64,000 nt of DNA from Acetobacterium woodii (GCA_016213825.1 JACQZP010000021.1:393109-457108); one strand, 5' to 3'. Shown: positions 54,662 to 62,600, counted from the first letter of the stretch. The notes: generated by a model not told the origin, from the sequence alone. Numbers and translations are program-made.

Positions 54662-54794
54662 GTACCGACCAATTGTTAATCTGTTGTATGCGCGCAATTC
54701 GTACAGTTGCAAATACATTTTTGTTTAAATTATTACTTCAATCAAGCAACTGTTCGCCTTGAGGCACACAACATGATATAACAATTGTCGGTAC
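54662..54794. repeat. palindromic repeat element C (133 nt) between hisG and hisD
   Basis: Arms of about 49 nt: GTACCGACCAATTGTTA... (54662-54710) and its imperfect complement ending ...TAACAATTGTCGGTAC (54746-54794), with CAGTTGC/GCAACTG at the inner ends. The sequence differs from elements A/B/D, so it seems to be a second family. Non-coding. Confidence 0.85.
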
Positions 54795-54842
54795 GGTTCG
54801 AATTTTTTCATTGAGTTATTTAATAATGTAGAGAGGATTAAA

Positions 54843-56123
54843 ATGAAAACTATCAAATATAAAAAAGACATGGATCTTGACACCATTTTAAAACGCAACG
54901 ATGACGAGCGGGAAGATATAAGGAATGCGGTATTGGAAATTATCAAGGGTGTTCGAAAAGAAGGCAACGCCGCCCTGTTATATTATACCCAGGCGCTGGA
55001 TCACTGTGTGCTGACCCACCTGCAGGTCACCGAAGCGGAAATCGACGAAGCCTTTACGACGGTTCCTGATGAACTATTGGAAATCATCCGGGAAGCGGCC
55101 GAGAATATCCGGGACTTCCATGAAAAACAGCTGGAAACTACCTGGACTTACGCGCCTAAACCCGGGGTGATTCTCGGCCAGCACATTACCCCGATTGAAC
55201 GGGTGGGGCTTTATGTCCCAGGAGGTAAGGCTACCTATCCGTCGACGGTGCTGATGGATGCGATTCCGGCGCTGGTGGCCGGAGTGCAATCGCTAGTGAT
55301 GGTGACCCCACCGGGACGAGATGGGAAAATTAATCCGACGATTTTAGCCGCTGCCAAAATTGCCGGGGTTCACGAAATTTATAAAATCGGCGGGGCTCAA
55401 GCCATTGCCGCGCTGGCCTACGGTACCGAAACCATTAAACCCGTTAATAAAATTGTCGGGCCTGGAAATATTTATGTGGCCACTGCCAAAAAAGAAGTCT
55501 TTGGCAAGGTCGACATCGATATGATTGCCGGCCCTAGTGAAGTGCTGATTATTGCTGATGAAAATGCCAACCCGGTTTTTGCGGCGGCTGATTTGCTGTC
55601 CCAGGCCGAGCATGATGAACTGGCCATGCCGATTCTGGTGACGACCTCGGAAGAGCTGGGCAATCAGGTGATCGATGAAGTTTACCGCCAGATCAGCGAA
55701 GATTTAAGCCGTAAAGAAATCGCTAAAAAATCGGTGGATGATTTTGGTTTTGTTTTTATCGTTAAGGATCTGGATGAAGCCTTTGAGCTGTCCAACCAGA
55801 TTGCCCCAGAGCACCTCGAACTGCTGATTGCTCATCCCATGGATTCCCTGGAAAAAGTAAAAAATGCCGGTGCTATTTTTATGGGCGCCTATACCCCAGA
55901 ACCCCTGGGTGATTATTTTGCCGGCCCCAACCATACCCTCCCCACCTCGGGCACCGCCAAATTCTCATCACCACTGGGGGTTTATGATTATCTTAAAAAA
56001 TCCAGCATTCTTTCCTACGATCAGGCGGCGCTGGGCGACGTCTATACCAAGATTGCGGCCTTTGCCCGGTCGGAAGGGCTGGATGCCCACGCGAAAGCAG
56101 TTGAAAGGCGGTTTGAAAACTAA
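54843..56123 (+). CDS. hisD: histidinol dehydrogenase
   Basis: A 426-residue zinc enzyme catalysing the last two steps, histidinol to histidine, with NAD. Patterns include VGLYVPGGKA, KIGGAQAIAALAYGT, DMIAGPSEVLI and the zinc region AEHDELA and GPNHTLPTSG. It is complete. Its stop overlaps the hisC start by one base (TAATG). Confidence 0.95.
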   Translation: MKTIKYKKDMDLDTILKRNDDEREDIRNAVLEIIKGVRKEGNAALLYYTQALDHCVLTHLQVTEAEIDEAFTTVPDELLEIIREAAENIRDFHEKQLETTWTYAPKPGVILGQHITPIERVGLYVPGGKATYPSTVLMDAIPALVAGVQSLVMVTPPGRDGKINPTILAAAKIAGVHEIYKIGGAQAIAALAYGTETIKPVNKIVGPGNIYVATAKKEVFGKVDIDMIAGPSEVLIIADENANPVFAAADLLSQAEHDELAMPILVTTSEELGNQVIDEVYRQISEDLSRKEIAKKSVDDFGFVFIVKDLDEAFELSNQIAPEHLELLIAHPMDSLEKVKNAGAIFMGAYTPEPLGDYFAGPNHTLPTSGTAKFSSPLGVYDYLKKSSILSYDQAALGDVYTKIAAFARSEGLDAHAKAVERRFEN

Positions 56124-57187
56124 TGGAAAAACTTGTTCGAAAAAATATTGAAAGTCTGGTTGCTTATAAGGTTGACGCCCCTCAATACGATATTGTGGTC
56201 AACGCCAACGAAAGTCCTTTTGATTTTCCGATGCAATTAAAACGCAAATTTTGTGACGACATCTGCAACACCGATTTAAACCGCTACCCGGAAGCCTGCT
56301 TCCCTGAATTGCTGGCTGAACTCACCGGCTACACTGGCGTGCCCCAGGAAGGCATTATCTGCGGCTCCGGCTCTGATGAGCTGATTGCGATGATTAATCA
56401 GGCCTTTGTGGACCCCGGTGATGTAGTGGTTTCTCACACCCCCTCCTTTGCCATGTATGACATCTGGGCGACCATTTCCAATGCCAAACATATCATGGTG
56501 GACGATTTACCGGGACATATTCCCGATGTAGACGGTCTGATTGCGGCTGCCTGTGACACTCAGGCCAAGATTCTCTATATCTGCAATCCCAACAACCCGA
56601 CCGGTTATATCTTTGATCAGGATGACATCATTAAAATGCTGGATGCGGTGCCTTCGCTGGTGGTTTTAGATGAAGCCTATATTGAATTTTTTGGCGAATC
56701 CAATGTCGATCTATTGGCTAAATATCCCCGATTGTTAATCCTGCGAACGCTGTCCAAAGCTTTTGGCCTGGCTGGCATCCGCTGTGGTTATGCGCTGGGC
56801 AATAAGGATGTCATTGATATTCTTTATAAGGTAAAAGGCCCTTATAACCTTAATGTGTTGACTCAGAAACTGGCGGTGATCGCCCTAAAAAATCGGACTG
56901 AAATTTTGCGCAATCTGGAAATCTTAAAGGCTGAACGGCTTAAAGCCATTGCGGTGCTTGAAGCTTTGCCCGGAATCACCGTTTTTCCATCCGGTTCCAA
57001 CTTCATTTATTTTGAAACCACCAAAGCTGAAGCTATTTTTGAGGCACTGCTGAAAAAGAATATCTTAATCAAACGCTTTGCCGAATCCCAATCTAACCCC
57101 GGCAGCATTCGTTTTTCCATGGGAAAACCCCAGGAAAATCAAAAGATTCTGGAAATTATCAAGGAGGTCGTGTACAATGAAGCGTAG
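56123..57187 (+). CDS. hisC: histidinol-phosphate aminotransferase
   Basis: A 354-residue fold-type I PLP enzyme with ANESPFD near the N-terminus, NPNNPTG, LDEAYIEF and the Lys site TLSKAFGLAGIRCGYA. It transfers an amino group from glutamate to imidazole acetol phosphate. It overlaps hisD by 1 nt and hisB by 11 nt, so the three are tightly coupled. Confidence 0.95.
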   Translation: MEKLVRKNIESLVAYKVDAPQYDIVVNANESPFDFPMQLKRKFCDDICNTDLNRYPEACFPELLAELTGYTGVPQEGIICGSGSDELIAMINQAFVDPGDVVVSHTPSFAMYDIWATISNAKHIMVDDLPGHIPDVDGLIAAACDTQAKILYICNPNNPTGYIFDQDDIIKMLDAVPSLVVLDEAYIEFFGESNVDLLAKYPRLLILRTLSKAFGLAGIRCGYALGNKDVIDILYKVKGPYNLNVLTQKLAVIALKNRTEILRNLEILKAERLKAIAVLEALPGITVFPSGSNFIYFETTKAEAIFEALLKKNILIKRFAESQSNPGSIRFSMGKPQENQKILEIIKEVVYNEA

Positions 57188-57764
57188 CTCTACATTAAAT
57201 CGCAGTACCAGCGAAACCACCATTGCCCTGACCCTGAATCTTGATGGCACCGGACTTGCCGATATCAACACCGGGGTGGGCTTTTTTGATCACATGCTGA
57301 CACTTTTTACCAAACACGGTAAATTTGACCTGACCATCGCGGCCACCGGCGACGAAGCGGATAATCATCATGCCATCGAAGACATCGGCATCCTGCTGGG
57401 CAAGGCTTTCTATGAAGCTCTGGGCGACAAGGCCGGAATCAACCGCTATGCCTTTCAGTTTACGCCAATGGACGAAGCCCTGTGCCGCACTTGTGTGGAT
57501 ATCAGCGGCCGCAGCTTTCTGGTCTTTGATGTGCCACTAACCCGGGAATTCATCGGCGACTTCGAAACCGAAATGCTGGAAGAATTTTTCGTGGCCTTTA
57601 CCCATAACAGTAAGATGACCCTCCACGTGGCGTCGCTTTACGGCACCAACAACCACCACATTGTCGAAGGGATTTTCAAATCCCTGGGTCGCACCTTGAA
57701 AAGTGCCTGCGCCATCGAAGCCGGCAACACCGAAATCCCTTCTACCAAAGGAATTATTGAATAG
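57177..57764 (+). CDS. hisB: imidazoleglycerol-phosphate dehydratase
   Basis: 195 residues, dehydratase only (no N-terminal phosphatase as in E. coli). It has duplicated metal-binding motifs DNHHAIED and NNHHIVEG and the N-terminal GVGFFDHML. ATG 57177 has AAGGAGG inside the hisC end; a longer frame upstream is only overlap. A separate histidinol-phosphate phosphatase is therefore needed and is not present in this operon. Confidence 0.95.
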   Translation: MKRSSTLNRSTSETTIALTLNLDGTGLADINTGVGFFDHMLTLFTKHGKFDLTIAATGDEADNHHAIEDIGILLGKAFYEALGDKAGINRYAFQFTPMDEALCRTCVDISGRSFLVFDVPLTREFIGDFETEMLEEFFVAFTHNSKMTLHVASLYGTNNHHIVEGIFKSLGRTLKSACAIEAGNTEIPSTKGIIE

Positions 57765-57931
57765 CCATTACGAAAGTGCCGTGAGCTTTGTGTCCAGTTT
57801 CGCACGAAACAATTTTTACACTGTACGGCGGACAGGCTAACGCCTGTTCGCCTACACGTTACAAAATCGTTTGTGGAAACTAAACCCAAAGCGCTATCTG
57901 TTCGATGTTTATTCGTTTTGCAATTATCGAA
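57765..57931. repeat. palindromic repeat element D (about 167 nt) between hisB and hisH
   Basis: Close relative of element A: shared blocks GTGCCGTGAGCTTTGTG, CAGTTTCGCAC, AAACAATTT, TACACGTTAC, GTTTGTGGAAACT and the terminal TTTTGCAATTA. The central arm differs from A (GGCGGACAGGC/GCCTGTTCGCC) but still pairs. Placed directly after the hisB stop and before the hisH ribosome site. Confidence 0.85.
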
Positions 57932-57961
57932 TGAAATTATAAAATAACAGGAGGACAACCA

Positions 57962-58570
57962 TTGATCGCAATTGTCGACTATGATGTCGGAAACTTAAAA
58001 AATGTTTATACTGCTCTGGGCGACGTGGGTCTGGAAGGAACCATCACCCGGGATAAAAAAATATTGGATCAGGCCGATGCCATCATCCTGCCAGGCGTTG
58101 GCGCCTTTTCAGATGCCATGGACAACCTCAGAAAATTTGATCTGATTGATACCTTAAATGCCAATGTTAAAAAAGGCAAAATCCTGATGGGAATCTGTCT
58201 GGGGATGCAGCTGCTTTTTGATAAAAGCTATGAAGACGGCGAATTTGTCGGTCTCTCTTATATTCCCGGTGAAATTGTTAAATTTGATGCTCCGGGCATC
58301 AAGATTCCCCACATGGGCTGGAACAACCTGATCATCAACCGGGAGAGCCCACTGGTAAAAAACATTGGCACAGAAGATTATGTCTATTTTGTCCATTCCT
58401 ACTACGCCAAACCGGAACATTTTGACGATGTGGTGGCTTATGCCGAATACAGCGTTAAGGTGCCGGGGATCGTCCAGAGAGACAATGTCATCGGGATGCA
58501 GTTTCACCCGGAAAAAAGCTCCACTGTGGGCCTGCAATTACTAAAGAACTTTAAGGAGATGATATCATGA
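57962..58570 (+). CDS. hisH: imidazole glycerol phosphate synthase, glutaminase subunit
   Basis: A 202-residue class I glutamine amidotransferase with nucleophile Cys in GICLGMQLLF (about residue 80) and His/Glu in QFHPEKS (about 181). It supplies ammonia to HisF. The start is TTG 57962 with AGGAGG 7-8 nt upstream, beginning LIAIVDYDVGNL-like (read as Met). It overlaps hisA by 4 nt. Confidence 0.95.
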   Translation: MIAIVDYDVGNLKNVYTALGDVGLEGTITRDKKILDQADAIILPGVGAFSDAMDNLRKFDLIDTLNANVKKGKILMGICLGMQLLFDKSYEDGEFVGLSYIPGEIVKFDAPGIKIPHMGWNNLIINRESPLVKNIGTEDYVYFVHSYYAKPEHFDDVVAYAEYSVKVPGIVQRDNVIGMQFHPEKSSTVGLQLLKNFKEMIS

Positions 58571-59289
58571 TTGTATTTCCTGCCATCGATTTAAAAAACG
58601 GCAAGTGTGTCCGCTTAATGCAAGGACAAAAAGACGCCGAAACCATTTATTTTGACAACCCGGTGGACGTCGCCTTAAAGTGGCAGTCCAAGGGAGCTCA
58701 GTATCTGCATCTGGTGGATCTGGACGGGGCCTTTGACGGGCAGCCCAAAAATCTGGAACTGGTTAAGGAGATCGTTTCTGCCCTGGATATCCCGGTTGAA
58801 CTGGGGGGCGGTATCCGCACCCTGGAAATTGCCAAGGACTACATCGACAGCGGTGTTTCCCGGATCATTATCGGTACCCAGGCGGTAAAGGATTTTGAAT
58901 TCATTGTCAAACTCCTGGATCTTTATGATGATAAGGTCTGCGTTTCCATCGATGCCAAAAACGGGCTGGTCTGTACCGAAGGCTGGGTCGAAAGCAGCAA
59001 CATCGAAGCCCTGGAACTGGCCAGTAACCTGGAAAAACTGGGTCTGTCGACGCTGGTATACACCGATATTTCCAAAGACGGTATGATGACCGGCCCTAAT
59101 TTTGAGATGCTTCAAGTGCTTAACGACAACCTCAAAATGGATATTATCGCATCTGGCGGGATCTCCAAATCTGCCGATCTGATCCGCCTGGAAGCCATGG
59201 GGATGTACGGCGCGATCACTGGCAAAGCCCTCTATGAAGGCGCCATCGATCTGGAAAAACTGCTGAAAGAGGAGCTTAAACCATGCTGA
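58567..59289 (+). CDS. hisA: phosphoribosylformimino-AICAR phosphate isomerase
   Basis: A 240-residue (beta/alpha)8 barrel with [13 protein letters not shown] (catalytic Asp), LVDLDGA and GGIRT. It isomerises ProFAR to PRFAR. Overlaps hisH (ATGA) and hisF (7 nt). Confidence 0.95.
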   Translation: MIVFPAIDLKNGKCVRLMQGQKDAETIYFDNPVDVALKWQSKGAQYLHLVDLDGAFDGQPKNLELVKEIVSALDIPVELGGGIRTLEIAKDYIDSGVSRIIIGTQAVKDFEFIVKLLDLYDDKVCVSIDAKNGLVCTEGWVESSNIEALELASNLEKLGLSTLVYTDISKDGMMTGPNFEMLQVLNDNLKMDIIASGGISKSADLIRLEAMGMYGAITGKALYEGAIDLEKLLKEELKPC

Positions 59290-60041
59290 CCAAACGAATC
59301 ATCCCCTGCCTTGACGTCGATCATGGCCGGGTGGTAAAAGGTAAAAAATTTCAGGACATTCAGGACGTCGCTGATCCGGTGGAACTGGGTCGTTACTACT
59401 CTGAGCAGGGCGCTGACGAGCTGGTTTTCTACGACATCACTGCTAGCTATGAAGACCGGGATATTTTTATCCATATTGTTGAAAAAGTAGCCGAAGCCAT
59501 CCGGATCCCCTTTACCATTGGCGGCGGCATCAGCAAAGTGGAAGATTTCCGCAAAGTGCTGATGGCTGGCGCCGACAAGGTCTCCGTCAACTCCGCAGCC
59601 GTTAAAAACCCCCAGCTGATCAGAGAAGCGGCGCTGCGGTTTGGCGCCCAATGTGTGGTGTTATCGATTGATGCCAAACGTAATAATAAGGGCTCCTGGG
59701 ATGTCTATGTTAAGGGTGGCCGGGAAAATACTGGCATCGATGCCATTGAGTGGGCCAAGCAGGGTCAGGATCTGGGAGCCGGCGAAATCTGCATCAACTC
59801 CATTGATACCGATGGGGTTAAAAAAGGCTATGATCTGGAGCTGAACCAGAAGCTATCCAGCCTGCTGACCATTCCGATCATCGCTTCCGGCGGTGCCGGG
59901 AAAATGTCAGACTTTGCCGATGTGTTAAAAGTCGGTGCCGATGCCGCCCTGGCTGCATCCGTTTTTCATTACAAAGAAATACCAATCGCTGATCTGAAAA
60001 ATTATTTACACGACCAGCAGATACCCATGAGACGGGTATAG
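59283..60041 (+). CDS. hisF: imidazole glycerol phosphate synthase, cyclase subunit
   Basis: A 252-residue barrel homologous to HisA with [12 protein letters not shown] (Asp11 equivalent), FTIGGGIS and [12 protein letters not shown] (Asp130 equivalent). It uses ammonia channelled from HisH to form IGP and AICAR. It overlaps hisA and is followed after 11 nt by hisIE. Confidence 0.95.
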   Translation: MLTKRIIPCLDVDHGRVVKGKKFQDIQDVADPVELGRYYSEQGADELVFYDITASYEDRDIFIHIVEKVAEAIRIPFTIGGGISKVEDFRKVLMAGADKVSVNSAAVKNPQLIREAALRFGAQCVVLSIDAKRNNKGSWDVYVKGGRENTGIDAIEWAKQGQDLGAGEICINSIDTDGVKKGYDLELNQKLSSLLTIPIIASGGAGKMSDFADVLKVGADAALAASVFHYKEIPIADLKNYLHDQQIPMRRV

Positions 60042-60052
60042 AAAGGCAGACT

Positions 60053-60673
60053 ATGGATTTAGAAAATATTAAATACAACGAGGCCGGTTTAGTACCGGCT
60101 ATCGTTCAGGATTACGAGACCCGTCAGGTATTGATGATGGCGTGGATGAATGAAGAAGCGTTAAAACTGACCATCGAGACTAAAAAAGCTACCTTTTACA
60201 GTCGCAGCCGCCAGGCGCTGTGGATCAAAGGCGAAACCTCTGGCAACACGCAAGCAGTGGTTAAAATCAATTATGACTGCGACGGCGATACCCTGTTGCT
60301 ACAGGTGAACCCTGAAGGACCAGCTTGTCATACCGGCAATACTTCCTGTTTCTATCGCAGCCTGGCCATCGATCAGGAGGCCAACCTGGGAAATATGGAA
60401 ATTCTGACCATGCTTTACGATCTGATTGCTGAGCGTAAAACCACCCCGATTGCCGGTTCCTACACTAATTACCTGTTCGAAAAAGGGGTTGATAAGATTT
60501 GTAAAAAAATTGGTGAAGAGGCTGCGGAAACCATTATTGCGGCCAAAAACAACGATCCCGATGAGTTGATTTATGAAGCCTCGGATCTTATCTATCATCT
60601 GCTGGTTCTGCTTAATAATCAAAATGTTGATCTGGAATCACTTTTCCAGGAACTGACCAAACGCCATAAATAA
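60053..60673 (+). CDS. hisIE: bifunctional phosphoribosyl-AMP cyclohydrolase/phosphoribosyl-ATP pyrophosphatase
   Basis: 206 residues: HisI domain (about 1-110) with [19 protein letters not shown] and [10 protein letters not shown] (Zn Cys), then HisE domain (about 115-206) with [12 protein letters not shown] and [13 protein letters not shown]. It performs steps 2 and 3 of histidine synthesis. Last gene of the operon; terminator follows. Confidence 0.95.
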   Translation: MDLENIKYNEAGLVPAIVQDYETRQVLMMAWMNEEALKLTIETKKATFYSRSRQALWIKGETSGNTQAVVKINYDCDGDTLLLQVNPEGPACHTGNTSCFYRSLAIDQEANLGNMEILTMLYDLIAERKTTPIAGSYTNYLFEKGVDKICKKIGEEAAETIIAAKNNDPDELIYEASDLIYHLLVLLNNQNVDLESLFQELTKRHK

Positions 60674-60684
60674 GCCTATCCCAT

Positions 60685-60722
60685 ACCGGTTAGAAGAATT
60701 TCTTTTAATCGGTTTTTTATTT
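60685..60722 (+). terminator. terminator of the his operon
   Basis: ACCGGTTA/TAATCGGT (7 of 8 pairs) followed by TTTTTTATTTTT. Confidence 0.75.
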
Positions 60723-60754
60723 TTCAGCTAAACTTCGGATTTTTTTTCAAATAA

Positions 60755-60780
60755 AAAGAGACGTAAGCTCACGTCCCTTT
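60755..60780 (-). terminator. terminator after arsD copy 1
   Basis: On the minus strand AAAGGGACGT pairs with ACGTCTCTTT, followed by TTATTTG. Confidence 0.8.
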
Positions 60781-60817
60781 AATTCTAATCCGATAATTTA
60801 TATTTAATAATTGTCAC

Positions 60818-61216
60818 TTAACAGCAGTCGCTTTTTACTTCGCCACAGCCACACCCACAGCCGCCATCGGCGGGTTTTTGCGCTTTTTGAACCATCTTGA
60901 CAATATCTTCTCTCGTCATGCCGGCCCATTCAGCAAAATTTGCATTGGAAGGATAAGATCCCTTTTGTCTGATTTCGCCATCCACAACTGTAATCGGTAG
61001 CGCTTCAGTGCCTTCGTTGGCAATCGTATCATTGACTTCTTTATTGGTCACAAACGCCATCGGGTCACTGGAAAGATTGTAACGGCTGATTTTTCTGCCT
61101 TCGCCTTCCAGCTCATTTAGAAACGTTGAAACTCTCAACAGCTCAGGATCAACTCCAGGTCCGCAGACACCGGTTGAACAGCACATTGCTGGTTCAAATA
61201 TTTCGACTTTACTCAT
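60818..61216 (-). CDS. arsD: ArsD-family arsenical/antimonial metallochaperone-repressor, copy 1
   Basis: 132 residues with the ArsD N-terminus EIFEPAMCCSTGVCGPGVD, containing the vicinal Cys pair plus a third Cys that bind As(III)/Sb(III). GLP-like ALPITVVDGEI and the C-terminal Cys-rich GGCGCGCGEV...CC follow. ArsD is known to hand As(III) to the ArsA ATPase and to repress ars transcription weakly. No arsA, arsB or arsR is seen here. ATG 61216 has GGAG 8 nt upstream (TTG at 61222 less likely). It has its own promoter and operator-like site at 61284-61328. Confidence 0.88.
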   Translation of the reverse strand: MSKVEIFEPAMCCSTGVCGPGVDPELLRVSTFLNELEGEGRKISRYNLSSDPMAFVTNKEVNDTIANEGTEALPITVVDGEIRQKGSYPSNANFAEWAGMTREDIVKMVQKAQKPADGGCGCGCGEVKSDCC

Positions 61217-61283
61217 ATTCAATTCTCCATTTCATTAATCATAATTTGTGATGCTTTGTCGCCTGTAGCTCAATAAAGCTCAG

Positions 61284-61328
61284 ATCACTTTGTACTCATA
61301 TGATATGTCAAAATGTAGCTTTTGTCAA
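61284..61328 (-). promoter_or_regulatory. promoter and candidate operator of arsD copy 1
   Basis: Minus strand TTGACA (61328-61323), 17-nt spacer, TATCAT (61305-61300). The motif TGAGTACAA (61298-61290) plus TGAT follows at the expected transcription start, and the same motif occurs before copy 2. A perfect TCATATGA palindrome overlaps the -10. Confidence 0.7.
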
Positions 61329-61333
61329 GGATT

Positions 61334-61711
61334 TTAACAACAATCTCCGCCACAAAAGCTTTTATTAGCCATTTTAGCTTTCATCATCATCATCACCAAT
61401 TCATCTTTGGACATACCCGCCCAGGTTGCCAAATCATGATTAGAGGGATAGGATCCCTTACTTTTGATTTCACCATCAACGACAACAATTGGCAGGGCTG
61501 CTACCCCCTCACTTTCAACAAGGTCATTAACGGTTTTGTTCATGGCAAACATTTCCGGATTTTCAGCCAGCCCATATCGTTTGATTGATTTTCCTTCGTT
61601 TTCCAGGGCTTTGATCATGGTTGACATCCGAAATAATTCCCGATCGCCTCCAGGACCACATCCAATTGGTTTGTTACTTGTAATAGGGTCATATATTTCA
61701 ATTGTTTTCAT
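61334..61711 (-). CDS. divergent ArsD-family protein, copy 2 (vicinal Cys pair lost)
   Basis: 125 residues aligning with copy 1 over the whole length (ELFRMST, VDGEIKSKGSYPSN, WAGMSKDELV). At the metal site it reads PITSNKPIGCGPGG instead of PAMCCSTGVCGPGV, so two of the three As-binding cysteines are gone and one Cys remains. The C-terminal CGGDCC is kept. GGAG 6 nt upstream supports ATG 61711 over 61723. It may have a changed ligand or be a regulator only. Stop lies only about 6 nt from the promoter of copy 1. Confidence 0.8.
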   Translation of the reverse strand: MKTIEIYDPITSNKPIGCGPGGDRELFRMSTMIKALENEGKSIKRYGLAENPEMFAMNKTVNDLVESEGVAALPIVVVDGEIKSKGSYPSNHDLATWAGMSKDELVMMMMKAKMANKSFCGGDCC

Positions 61712-61772
61712 GACATTCTCCATTTCATCTTCTCTTATTTATAAAAATCACAGGAATAAGTTTTTTATCAGA

Positions 61773-61839
61773 TTGTACTCAGATGAAAACATATTCATAT
61801 TACTAGTTTTAAAATATTCCAATTTTCGATTTCTGTCAA
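61773..61839 (-). promoter_or_regulatory. promoter and candidate operator of arsD copy 2
   Basis: Minus strand TTGACA (61839-61834), 17-nt spacer, TATTTT (61816-61811). Downstream, at 61781-61773, TGAGTACAA followed by TCTGAT repeats the element seen before copy 1. Confidence 0.6.
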
Positions 61840-61944
61840 GTGATATTAACTAAGATGAATCTTTTTTATGAATCATTTAAGTTAATTTTTTTAATTTCAA
61901 TCAAGATTTCAAGCAAAATTTTAAGCAAAGATAGTCGTTTTGCG

Positions 61945-61973
61945 TTGCATTATCACCTAAAATCGTGTATAAT
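61945..61973 (+). promoter_or_regulatory. sigma-A promoter of the RNA gene at 61980
   Basis: TTGCAT, 17-nt spacer, TATAAT. It is oriented away from the arsD genes and leads into a region without a reading frame. Confidence 0.85.
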
Positions 61974-61979
61974 AAAATT

Positions 61980-62160
61980 ACTCCGAAGTTTAAGATTTCT
62001 AAGGTATTTTTAACTATGAACTTAAACCCGTAGGGTATAATCGGAAACGATTATGTCTCCCAGTGTGGAAAAGGGGCTTAACCGGGCTTATGTCTGTGTT
62101 ATTTTGCATTTGTTAAGTGCAGAAAAAAAAGACCATTCCATTAGGAGTGGTCTTTTTTTT
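61980..62160 (+). ncRNA. structured small RNA candidate, about 180 nt, family not assigned
   Basis: Begins about 7 nt after a TATAAT and ends in a strong terminator (AAGACCATTCC/GGAGTGGTCTT then eight T). Elements: GUUUAAG (61988-61994) pairs with CUUAAAC (62021-62027). AUAAUCG-GAAA-CGAUUAU (62037-62054) is a 7-bp stem capped by a GNRA tetraloop and extended by GGG/CCC (62033-62035 with 62059-62061). GCAUUU/AAGUGC forms a further hairpin (62106-62120). UUAUGUCU occurs twice (62051, 62088). No start codon with ribosome site. Length and position suit a 6S-like or other stand-alone RNA, but I cannot assign a family; SRP, tmRNA and RNase P signatures are absent. Confidence 0.7.
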
Positions 62161-62163
62161 CCC

Positions 62164-62221
62164 AGAGCGTCCCTGAATTTTATTTATTTGTAACCGAAAT
62201 ATTACGAAATCAGGACACTTT
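62164..62221. repeat. short inverted repeat, possible remnant of an insertion element
   Basis: AGAGCGTCCCTGAATTT (62164-62180) and CGAAATCAGGACACTTT (62205-62221) are imperfect inverted repeats around an AT-rich 24-nt core. It resembles the ends of a deleted mobile element, but no transposase is nearby. Confidence 0.35.
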
Positions 62222-62234
62222 CTTTTATAAGCTT

Positions 62235-62268
62235 AAGCCGGACTAACCAACCGGCTTTGGTTTTTTTT
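62235..62268 (+). terminator. rho-independent terminator
   Basis: AAGCCGG/CCGGCTT with a 9-nt loop and TTTTTTTT after TGG. It is the second plus-strand terminator after the RNA gene; no gene lies between. Confidence 0.75.
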
Positions 62269-62295
62269 GTTTTATAAACATTGAGCGTTCTAACT

Positions 62296-62347
62296 AAAGA
62301 TGAGCATCAGAAAACGCATACGCTGTTTTCTGATGCTCATCTTTTTT
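62296..62347. terminator. terminator after the moaD-like gene
   Basis: AAAGATGAGCATCAGAAAAC pairs with its complement across a short loop, one of the longest stems in the window. T runs on both strands (stronger on +). It ends the AOR-moaD transcript on the minus strand. Confidence 0.85.
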
Positions 62348-62363
62348 AGGTTGATCTGCAAAA

Positions 62364-62600
62364 TCAGCCTCCTGCAACAGGAGGAAAAATTGCCATGTAA
62401 CCATCTTCTTTGATCGGAACAGTGAGCATGGCATCAACTTTTCCATCAACCCCATCCACAATCAATGCGGCAATTTCCGGGGCCGTAATGCCCAAGCTGT
62501 CAATGACATCCTGACCTGTCATCCCAGGCGTATAGTCTACTTCAACAATCTTCCCCCGGCCTTCTCTGAAGTTCGCAAACAGTTTAACTTTAATTGCCAT
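62364..62600 (-). CDS. MoaD/ThiS-like sulfur carrier linked to AOR
   Basis: 78 residues of the ubiquitin-like fold, MAIKVKLFANFREGRGK at the start and the essential C-terminal Gly-Gly (FPPVAGG), which is adenylated and thiocarboxylated in this family. Beside an AOR gene it probably supplies sulfur for the tungsto/molybdopterin dithiolene. It follows AOR by 50 nt with an intervening hairpin. Confidence 0.85.
   Translation of the reverse strand: MAIKVKLFANFREGRGKIVEVDYTPGMTGQDVIDSLGITAPEIAALIVDGVDGKVDAMLTVPIKEDGYMAIFPPVAGG

Noticed and set aside
54662-54794. Element C as a rho-independent terminator inside the his operon
   Set aside because: No T run follows the long stem and the downstream genes are in the same pathway, so full termination is unlikely.
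61980-62160. Molybdenum/tungsten cofactor riboswitch for the nearby AOR genes
   Set aside because: The RNA is on the opposite strand to AOR and moaD, ends in its own terminator and has no downstream gene, so it cannot be their leader. I also could not match the Moco motif core.
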